Positions 6,781 to 12,969 of a stretch of DNA of 30,804 bases are shown here, in pieces. Positions within the stretch are counted from its first letter, which is position 1. Every line of letters begins with the position of its first letter. The DNA comes from CANHEE01 sp049316985 (GTDB lineage: Bacteria; Bacteroidota; Bacteroidia; Chitinophagales; Saprospiraceae), in assembly GCA_049316985.1 (NCBI GenBank), contig JBMOJB010000025.1:1-30804 (forward strand), written 5' to 3'. A program made the position numbers and the translations under genes. The notes beneath the pieces are model-generated. The model was not told the origin of the DNA. It did not search any database and saw nothing but the letters and a program-made list of their open reading frames with translations.

Positions 6781-8337
6781 TTATCCGGCCCAACCTTCTC
6801 TGTCTAGGCTACGGAATTGAATGGCTTCTGCCAAATGCTCAATTTTTATTTCTTCACTATTTGCCAGATCTGCGATGGTACGTGCCACTTTAAGGATTCT
6901 GTCATATGCCCTTGCTGACAACTGCAATCTTTCCATTGCTGTTTTAAGCAATATCTGCCCAGCCTGGTTGATTTGGCACATTTCTCTGACCATTCTGCCT
7001 GGCATTTGAGCATTGCTATGAATTCCGGTTCCTTCAAATCTTTTCAGCTGAATTTCACGGGCGTGGTCAACTCTTATTGCGATGTCTTTACTATTGCTTT
7101 TTGACGGTTGAAAATCTGCTAATTCATCATAGGAAACAGGCGTTACTTCAACGTGCAGATCAATCCGATCTAATAAGGGGCCTGAGATTTTACTTAAGTA
7201 TTTTTTTACAACTCCCGGTCCACAAACACATTCTTTTTCCGGATGATTGAAATACCCACATGGGCATGGATTCATAGATGCTATCAGCATAAAGCGGGAT
7301 GGGAAGTCTATTGAGATCCTTGCTCTTGAAATTGTCACTCTCCCCTCCTCCATCGGTTGACGCATTACTTCAAGAACCGCTCTTTTGAATTCTGGCAATT
7401 CATCCAGGAATAGCACCCCATTGTGCGCCAGCGAAATTTCACCCGGTTGGGGATTTGACCCGCCACCGACCAGCGCTACATCGGATACGGTATGATGAGG
7501 CGCTCTAAATGGCCGAGTTGCTACCAGAGAAGCATTTACAGGCAACAAGCCCGCCACCGAATGAATTTTAGTCGTTTCAAGTGCTTCCAACAAACTCAAA
7601 GGAGGCATGATGGTCGGCAATCTTCTTGCCAGCATGGTCTTTCCAGCTCCTGGTGGTCCGATTAAAATGACATTGTGACCACCGGCTGCTGCTATCTCCA
7701 GGGCTCTTTTGATATTTTCTTGTCCTTTAACATCGGAAAAGTCGACATCATACACATTTTGAGCATCCTCGAACTCTTCCCTGGTATTGACCGTTACCCG
7801 GTCAATTTTCAGATCGCCGTTTAGAAATCCGACGGCTTCACGTAGATTGTCAACTCCGTACACTTCTACATCATTAACAATGGCTGCTTCACGGGCATTT
7901 TCTTTAGGCAAAATAATTCCTTTGAATTTTTCTTTTCTTGCCTGAATTGCAATTGGCAAAGCACCTTTCATGGGTCGAAGGCCTCCATCCAGCGATAATT
8001 CCCCCATAATGATGTACTTATCGAGATCGGGGCAATGAATCTGCCTGCTTGCAGCAAGTATTCCGATTGCAATGGGTAAATCATAAGTGGCTCCTTCTTT
8101 TCTTATATCAGCCGGAGCCAAATTTACTACCATATTGATTCGGGGAAATTCCAGTTTAATATTTCGGATGGCCGCCTCCATTCGAAGGAGTCCTTCTTTT
8201 ACAGCGTTGTCCGGCAATCCGACAATGAAATAACTGGGTTTGTCTTTTTCAAGGGAAACTCCCCCTGTATTGACTTCAATGGTGATGGTTTGAGCATTAA
8301 CACCGTAAACGGCGCTTGCAAATGTTTTTACTAGCAT
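6781..8337 (-). CDS. comM: YifB/ComM-family Mg-chelatase-like AAA+ ATPase
   Basis: Cytoplasmic AAA+ protein. In naturally transformable bacteria ComM is a hexameric helicase aiding branch migration of incoming DNA. The 518 residues contain an N-terminal Lon-S16-like ChlI region (about 20-170), Walker A GPPGAGKT (227-234), FRAPHHT (277-283), Walker B VLFLDEL (308-314), a Cys cluster (C358, C360, C370, C372) and GPLLDRIDLHVEV (386-398) with an arginine-finger-like Arg391. Length matches the family (about 510). It heads a two-gene operon with the M16-like gene 7 bases downstream. An exact -7 box (8370-8363) sits about 25 bases before the ATG. No other competence gene is nearby, so a role in transformation is inferred from the family. 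Confidence 0.95.
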   Translation of the reverse strand: MLVKTFASAVYGVNAQTITIEVNTGGVSLEKDKPSYFIVGLPDNAVKEGLLRMEAAIRNIKLEFPRINMVVNLAPADIRKEGATYDLPIAIGILAASRQIHCPDLDKYIIMGELSLDGGLRPMKGALPIAIQARKEKFKGIILPKENAREAAIVNDVEVYGVDNLREAVGFLNGDLKIDRVTVNTREEFEDAQNVYDVDFSDVKGQENIKRALEIAAAGGHNVILIGPPGAGKTMLARRLPTIMPPLSLLEALETTKIHSVAGLLPVNASLVATRPFRAPHHTVSDVALVGGGSNPQPGEISLAHNGVLFLDELPEFKRAVLEVMRQPMEEGRVTISRARISIDFPSRFMLIASMNPCPCGYFNHPEKECVCGPGVVKKYLSKISGPLLDRIDLHVEVTPVSYDELADFQPSKSNSKDIAIRVDHAREIQLKRFEGTGIHSNAQMPGRMVREMCQINQAGQILLKTAMERLQLSARAYDRILKVARTIADLANSEEIKIEHLAEAIQFRSLDREGWAG

Positions 8338-8362
8338 ATATGTTAAAAATTAAAACAGATAT

Positions 8363-8400
8363 CAAAGATAGGATTCATTTTTTAAATTAAAGTATCTTTG
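8363..8400. promoter_or_regulatory. Symmetric divergent promoters for comM and the OppC-like permease
   Basis: TATCTTTG (8393-8400) faces the permease and the identical octamer on the minus strand (8370-8363) faces comM. Together they form a perfect 8-bp inverted repeat around 22 bases. Each matches the -7 consensus TAnnTTTG. The -33 zone of each promoter would overlap the other's -7 box, and neither has a good TTTG there. Confidence 0.6.
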
Positions 8401-8412
8401 TCCATAATTATT

Positions 8413-9351
8413 ATGCGTTCAGGCTTCGTTATATTCCTATTTTTTGCCTTCTTTGGCGATTTTATTGCCAATGAAAAGCCTCTAATTTGCCAGGTAAAAG
8501 GTAAGATGGAATTTCCTGCGTTTCGGCAAAAAGGTATTGAATGGAGGATTGCTGAGAGCGATTCAAGTTTTTACGCCCGCAACTGGCTCACCTTTTCTGA
8601 ATACGATTGGGCAGTAAGAGCCCCGGTTCACTTTTCTGCCGGAACCATCGACCTTAGAGGCGAGCATTTTGACGGACCATTCCGGCATCCCCATTTGCTA
8701 GGGACTGACCGATTGGGCCGCGATGTTTTAGCCGGTTTGATTGAAGGATGTGCAGTAGCTTTTAAAACTGGTTTTTCTGTGATGATAATAGCAGTATTCC
8801 TCGGTTTGTTGTTTGGAGTTGTCGCAGGGTACTTTCCAGTATTTTGGGACTACCCGATTATGTCCCTTATCGAAATTAAAAGGTCGGTACCCGGCATTCT
8901 CTGGATTTTCGCAGTTGCCGCAATATTGCGACAATGCAGTCTTTTTCAGATCATCTTAATTATAGCTCTCCTCAGCTGGCCCAATATTGCTTTATTGGTG
9001 CGATCATCGGTTATTAAGGTAAAAAATGAAGACTATATCACGGCTGCGAAAGCTTTGGGCTTCAGCAAATGGAGAATCCTCACCAAGCATATTCTTCCAA
9101 ATTGTCTTCAACCTGTTTATGTTGCAGCTGCAGCATTGATACCTGCTGCAATTACCACAGAATCAGCATTGACATTTCTTGGAATCGGCCTGCCTTTAAA
9201 TACCGTCACCTGGGGCTCAATCCTCAGACAAGCACAGAATGATATTGACGCCTGGTGGTTGGCTCTTTTCCCCGGACTTTGTCTTTTTTTTGTCGTTATC
9301 CTTTTTAACAGCTGGGCGGAAAATTTAAGAAAAAAAGACAACTTCGGCTAA
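8413..9351 (+). CDS. OppC/DppC-type ABC transporter permease, orphan
   Basis: Inner-membrane permease of a peptide/nickel-type ABC importer. I chose the ATG at 8413 (312 residues): a TTG at 8398 is in frame but lies inside the -7 box. One N-terminal helix (about 3-19) is followed by a roughly 85-residue periplasmic stretch, the hallmark HLLGTDRLGRDV (94-105), and further hydrophobic helices. The EAA loop (about 207-232), with TAAKALGFSKWRILTKHILP, contacts the ATPase. All OppC features are present. The gene stands alone: no OppB-like permease, ATPase or binding protein is adjacent, so partners must lie elsewhere. The predicted transcript starts about 6 bases before the ATG, an almost leaderless mRNA. 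Substrate unknown. Confidence 0.9.
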   Translation: MRSGFVIFLFFAFFGDFIANEKPLICQVKGKMEFPAFRQKGIEWRIAESDSSFYARNWLTFSEYDWAVRAPVHFSAGTIDLRGEHFDGPFRHPHLLGTDRLGRDVLAGLIEGCAVAFKTGFSVMIIAVFLGLLFGVVAGYFPVFWDYPIMSLIEIKRSVPGILWIFAVAAILRQCSLFQIILIIALLSWPNIALLVRSSVIKVKNEDYITAAKALGFSKWRILTKHILPNCLQPVYVAAAALIPAAITTESALTFLGIGLPLNTVTWGSILRQAQNDIDAWWLALFPGLCLFFVVILFNSWAENLRKKDNFG

Positions 9352-9437
9352 TTTAACGCTCAAATGCATACCTAAAATAAATATCTGCTTGATTATTAGC
9401 TTTTTTTTTGCAAAAAACTCAATATCGCAGTTAAAAC

Positions 9438-9468
9438 TTTGATTTTAAAATAAAATCACTTACCTTTG
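9438..9468 (+). promoter_or_regulatory. Promoter of the rpsF-rpsR-rplI operon
   Basis: TTTG (9438-9441), a 19-base spacer and TACCTTTG (9461-9468) match the Bacteroidota sigma factor consensus exactly. The start would be near 9474, giving a leader of about 42 bases before the ATG at 9516. The eleven bases TACCTTTGCAG are identical to those of the fabH promoter. Confidence 0.88.
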
Positions 9469-9515
9469 CAGCCGTTTTAAACATTTTTTTAATTAAATCA
9501 TTGATTTTCAGTAAA

Positions 9516-9971
9516 ATGAAACAGTATGAATTGACATTCATCATAGACCCGGTGCTATCGAGTGATGAATTGAAAGCGGTAGCACAGATCTATATCGATT
9601 TTATTACCAAAGAAGGTGGTGAAATCGTACATATAGACGAAATGGGTTTACGCCCTATGGCGTACTCAATTAACAAACGTTCTTCTGGTGTATTCTACTG
9701 CGTAGAATACAGGATTGACAAAGCAGGCTTCAACACGAAGATTGAACTGAATCTACGTCGTGACGAAAGAATCATGCGTTATTTAACCATAGCTTTAGAT
9801 AAGTTTGGTGTTAAATTTAACGAAGACAAGCGTGCAGGCAAGATCGGAACTGTTAAAAAGAAGGCAGACAAGAATAAGAAGAAAACTACTACAGCAGTCG
9901 AAGAAGTTCCTGCTACAGAAGCTACCCTTAATGTTGCTACTTCTGAAAACGTCGCAGACAACGTTGCGTAA
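9516..9971 (+). CDS. rpsF: 30S ribosomal protein S6
   Basis: Small-subunit protein that binds S18 on the 30S platform. I chose ATG 9516, which gives MKQYELTFIIDPVLSSDELK, the normal S6 start. A TTG five codons earlier adds nothing typical of the family. The conserved core includes GLRPMAYSINKRSSGVFYCV and LRRDERIMRYL. The 151-residue product is longer than E. coli S6 without its added glutamates (131). From about residue 113 it has a Lys-rich stretch (KKKADKNKKK) and then an Ala/Thr/Val/Glu-rich tail, likely disordered. It leads the operon, with rpsR 35 bases downstream. Confidence 0.97.
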   Translation: MKQYELTFIIDPVLSSDELKAVAQIYIDFITKEGGEIVHIDEMGLRPMAYSINKRSSGVFYCVEYRIDKAGFNTKIELNLRRDERIMRYLTIALDKFGVKFNEDKRAGKIGTVKKKADKNKKKTTTAVEEVPATEATLNVATSENVADNVA

Positions 9972-10006
9972 TTAACCCACTTCATTCATCAAAAAAACAG
10001 AGTATC

Positions 10007-10273
10007 ATGGCAAATAGAGATGATATCAAATTTCTGAGCAATCCGAATATTGGCGCACTACGCAAAAAGTACTGTCGTTTCCGCAAATTCGGGATTAAAC
10101 ACATCGATTATAAAGATGCAGATTTTTTGCTGCAATTTATTAACGAACAAGGTAAAATTTTACCTCGCCGTATTACCGGCAATTCATTGAAATACCAACG
10201 CAAAGTAGCTACGGCAATCAAGAGAGCACGTCACTTGGCTTTATTACCGTACAATGCGGATCTTTTAAAGTAA
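10007..10273 (+). CDS. rpsR: 30S ribosomal protein S18
   Basis: Partner of S6 on the 30S subunit. The 88 residues contain the S18 signature: KYCRFRKFGIKHIDYKDADF (21-40), then GKILPRRITGNSLKYQRKVA (49-68) and IKRARHLALLPY (71-82). Length is in the normal range. It follows rpsF by 35 bases in the same operon. As in other Bacteroidota, no ssb or priB gene sits between the two. A 103-base gap to rplI has no terminator, so the three genes are probably co-transcribed. Confidence 0.98.
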   Translation: MANRDDIKFLSNPNIGALRKKYCRFRKFGIKHIDYKDADFLLQFINEQGKILPRRITGNSLKYQRKVATAIKRARHLALLPYNADLLK

Positions 10274-10376
10274 TAAAGGCTTTGAATATCGAAACATCAT
10301 ATTGCTTGTTTTTCGATTTCCCAAAATCCTTTATCAGTAAAATTTATTTTAAAAACGATTAATATTCTATATAAAA

Positions 10377-10829
10377 ATGGAAATTATCTTATTACAAAAC
10401 GTCGATAAAGTTGGTGACCGCCACGAGATCGTCAAAGTAAAAGACGGATTTGCGCGTAACTATCTAATACCAAGAGGTGTTGCTCTTGTTGCCAATACCG
10501 GCAATCGCAAACGTCTGACTGACCTTATGCGTCAGCAAGCTGCTAAAGAAGGTAAAATGGTTGGTGAATTCCAGACAATGGCCGAAACACTTAGCAATTC
10601 TAACATCACTATTCAAGCAAAAGCCGGTATTACCGGAAGATTGTTTGGAAGTATCGGACCTGCACAATTGGCAGCTGCTATCAGAAGTCAAGTGGGTTTG
10701 GATATTGAACGTAAAAAAATCGTTCTTGATGATATCAAGGAAGCTGGTGCACACACGGCAACTATCAATTTGCATAAAGATGTCAGCACAACGATCAACT
10801 TTACAATTACAGGAGAATCGAATAAATAA
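10377..10829 (+). CDS. rplI: 50S ribosomal protein L9
   Basis: Large-subunit protein with two lobes joined by a long helix, bound near the L1 stalk and helping reading-frame maintenance. The 150-residue product starts with the classic MEIILLQNVDKVGDRHEIVK and contains VKDGFARNYLIPRGVA (20-35). A long helical linker follows, then the C-terminal domain with GITGRLFGSIGPAQLAAAI. Length is normal. It ends the rpsF operon and is followed by a strong terminator at 10864-10902. Confidence 0.98.
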   Translation: MEIILLQNVDKVGDRHEIVKVKDGFARNYLIPRGVALVANTGNRKRLTDLMRQQAAKEGKMVGEFQTMAETLSNSNITIQAKAGITGRLFGSIGPAQLAAAIRSQVGLDIERKKIVLDDIKEAGAHTATINLHKDVSTTINFTITGESNK

Positions 10830-10863
10830 AAACTCGATTTTCTTTAAAAAATCTGATAACCTC

Positions 10864-10902
10864 TACCCGCTAAAGAAAAGTTCCTTAGCGGGTATTTTTT
10901 TT
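10864..10902 (+). terminator. Terminator of the ribosomal protein operon
   Basis: A perfect 10-bp stem (10864-10873 with 10885-10894), an 11-base loop, then eight T residues (10895-10902). It starts 35 bases past the rplI stop and just before the end of the convergent aat gene. No T run exists on the other strand, so it acts in the plus direction only. Confidence 0.93.
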
Positions 10903-10917
10903 AGTACCTAAAAGACA

Positions 10918-11601
10918 TCAACTTTTCAGAAAACCAGTAAGGGGTTTTGCTTTCGTCCATTCAAATAACTTGTCCATAAATTCTGTTCTGGCTATACTTT
11001 TTGCTCCCAGACTAGTAAGATGAGCTGTCTCTTGTTGACAATCGATCATCTTGAATTCGTGCGCTGATAAATTTTGCACCATAGTAATAAAACCAAATTT
11101 CGAAGCATTTGAAACGTGAGAAAACATAGATTCTCCGTAAAATACCTTGCCCAGTGCAATCCCGTACAGACCACCAATCAATTGTTCATTTTTATCCCAC
11201 ACTTCAACAGAATGTGCAAAACCAAGCTGATGCAACTTGCTGTATGCATCAATGATATCTGCACTAATCCAGGTCCCTCCTTCCTGCCCTATCCTACTTT
11301 TCGCTGCACATTGCTCCATTACTTTCCTAAAACAACGATTATAGCTTACTGTAAATTTCCCTTGATTAAAATAAGGACGCATACTTTTTGAGACTTTCAG
11401 ATCCGCGGGAAACAAAACCAAACGAGGGTTTGGTGACCACCACAAGATTGGATCATCCTCATTAAACCAAGGAAATAGTCCAAGTGAATATGCAAACAGC
11501 AACCTTTCCGGCGACAGATCTCCCCCTATCGCTATCAACCCATCATCGTCGCCATCACCGGGATCAGGAAAAGACATTTCATTTTCATCTAACCATTGCA
11601 T
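10918..11601 (-). CDS. aat: Leucyl/phenylalanyl-tRNA--protein transferase
   Basis: Cytoplasmic enzyme of the N-degron pathway: it moves Leu or Phe from aminoacyl-tRNA to proteins with N-terminal Arg or Lys, marking them for ClpS/ClpAP. The 227 residues start MQWLDENEMSFPDPGDGDDDGLIAIGGDL and contain the family hallmarks GLFPWFN (41-47), WWSPNPRLVLFP (54-65), GTWISADIIDAY (109-120), GFAHSVEVWD (127-136), GLYGIALGKVFYGESMFS (144-161) and the Cys-Gln motif MIDCQ. All core motifs are intact and the length is normal. It is a single gene, convergent with rplI and divergent from the DUF2851 gene, with a near-consensus -7 box TATATTCG (11627-11620) upstream. Confidence 0.97.
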   Translation of the reverse strand: MQWLDENEMSFPDPGDGDDDGLIAIGGDLSPERLLFAYSLGLFPWFNEDDPILWWSPNPRLVLFPADLKVSKSMRPYFNQGKFTVSYNRCFRKVMEQCAAKSRIGQEGGTWISADIIDAYSKLHQLGFAHSVEVWDKNEQLIGGLYGIALGKVFYGESMFSHVSNASKFGFITMVQNLSAHEFKMIDCQQETAHLTSLGAKSIARTEFMDKLFEWTKAKPLTGFLKS

Positions 11602-11619
11602 TTTAACAATTTTTTAGGA

Positions 11620-11648
11620 CGAATATAGGAAAAATACCCATACCTTCG
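11620..11648. promoter_or_regulatory. Divergent weak -7 boxes between aat and the DUF2851 gene
   Basis: TATATTCG on the minus strand (11627-11620) points to aat and TACCTTCG on the plus strand (11641-11648) points to the DUF2851 gene. Both differ from TAnnTTTG at the same position (T to C) and no clear -33 boxes are seen. Distances to the start codons (about 19 and 32 bases) are reasonable. Confidence 0.35.
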
Positions 11649-11680
11649 GTGCTTATTTTTACATGAAAAACTAAAATACC

Positions 11681-12958
11681 ATGAAAGAAAAATTCTTACA
11701 TTTCTTGTGGAGATACAAGAGATTTGACGTATTGGGTATCCACACCACTAAAAATCAGTTAATTGAAATTCTTTATTCAGGAGACTACAATACACATTCC
11801 GGCCCTGATTTTTTACATGCCAAACTTAAAATAGGCAATATCCTATGGATAGGAAATGTCGAAATACATGTCCGCTCTTCAGAATGGATTAATCACCGAC
11901 ATCAAGATGACAAAGCTTACGACAACGTTATCCTACATGTGGTTTTTGAAGAAGATATACCTATTTTCAGAAATAATGGAGAAAGAATCCCCTGCCTCCA
12001 ACTAAAAAAATACATCAATGAAAATTTGCTGGGCAGCTATGAGCAGTTGTTGTGCAATACCGAATGGATCCCCTGCCAAAATCAATTTGCGCAGGTCTCA
12101 GAAATTTGCAAAACTAGCTGGTGGGAAAGATTGCTGATCGAAAGAATGGAGGAAAAGACCAGTTCAATTATCTCTGACCTCCAACAAAACAACTGGAATT
12201 GGGAAGAAGTATTTTACAGACACCTGGCCAGGAGTTTTGGCATTAAAAACAATGAACTACCATTTGAAATGCTCGCACGAGCCCTACCACTTTCCATCAT
12301 CAGAAAACACAAAAACCGCCAATTTCAAATTGAAGCACTATTTTTCGGCCAAGCCGGTATGCTGGAAAATAAAAATTTTACAGATGCATATCCAAAAAGT
12401 CTAAAAAAAGAATTCCAACACTTACAAAACAAATACAGTCTTAAACCAATAAATAACAGCATTTGGAAATTTCTCCGAATGCGCCCTGCTAGTTTCCCAA
12501 CGATTCGAATCGCTGAATTTGCAGCTTTCATTACAAGCATCGAATCGCTTTTCTCCACATTAATGGAGGCTGACGAAATAAAAAGCATTGAATCTATCTT
12601 CGAGCTTAAGATCAATTTATATTGGGAAAATCATTTTATATTTGACAAACTGTCGGTATCTCAAAAAAAACAGATGGGAAAGAATGGTGTAAAAACAATA
12701 ATTATCAATACTATTTGTCCCTTTTTATTTACTTTTGGCAAAATTAAAGAGAATGTAATCTATCAAGACCGGGCATTTAAATTATTAGAACAACTCGATC
12801 CTGAACAAAATCACATTATTAACAAATGGGTAGAAATGCAGGTGCCGGTAAATTCTGCTGCAGATACTCAGGCGCTCATTCAACAAAAAAGAAAGTATTG
12901 CGATTCAAAACGATGCCTGGAGTGCGCCATCGGAACTTATCTTTTAAGAGAAAAATAA
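11681..12958 (+). CDS. DUF2851 family protein
   Basis: A Bacteroidota-enriched family without an established function that I know of. The 425 residues have no signal peptide or membrane segment. Highly recognisable is the N-terminal block NTHSGPDFLHAKLKIG (37-52), followed by WIGNVEIHVRSSEW (56-69), a His/Asp cluster (H72, H74, D81) and VILHVVF (83-89). The middle is helical and Trp/Phe-rich. The end has three close cysteines (C407, C412, C415) in CDSKRCLECAIGTYLL, which could bind metal with another ligand. The Asp43...Glu61-Ile-His63 spacing on predicted strands looks like a PD-(D/E)XK nuclease core, but this is my inference. The CotH-like gene follows 11 bases later, so the two are probably co-transcribed. 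Confidence 0.88.
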   Translation: MKEKFLHFLWRYKRFDVLGIHTTKNQLIEILYSGDYNTHSGPDFLHAKLKIGNILWIGNVEIHVRSSEWINHRHQDDKAYDNVILHVVFEEDIPIFRNNGERIPCLQLKKYINENLLGSYEQLLCNTEWIPCQNQFAQVSEICKTSWWERLLIERMEEKTSSIISDLQQNNWNWEEVFYRHLARSFGIKNNELPFEMLARALPLSIIRKHKNRQFQIEALFFGQAGMLENKNFTDAYPKSLKKEFQHLQNKYSLKPINNSIWKFLRMRPASFPTIRIAEFAAFITSIESLFSTLMEADEIKSIESIFELKINLYWENHFIFDKLSVSQKKQMGKNGVKTIIINTICPFLFTFGKIKENVIYQDRAFKLLEQLDPEQNHIINKWVEMQVPVNSAADTQALIQQKRKYCDSKRCLECAIGTYLLREK

Positions 12959-12969
12959 CAGCTCATATA

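Noticed and set aside
8398..8412. TTG start for the OppC-like permease
   Set aside because: The TTG is inside the predicted -7 box (8393-8400), so it would not be in the mRNA. ATG 8413 is used instead.
9469..9515. S6:S18-binding autoregulatory RNA in the rpsF leader
   Set aside because: The leader is only about 42 bases and AT-rich. CCG is present at 9472-9474 but largely before the predicted start, and I cannot draw the expected two-stem fold.
12826..12969. Upstream extension of the CotH-type protein by 48 codons
   Set aside because: The extension overlaps the end of the DUF2851 gene, is not signal-peptide-like, and the ATG at 12970 opens a clear signal peptide.
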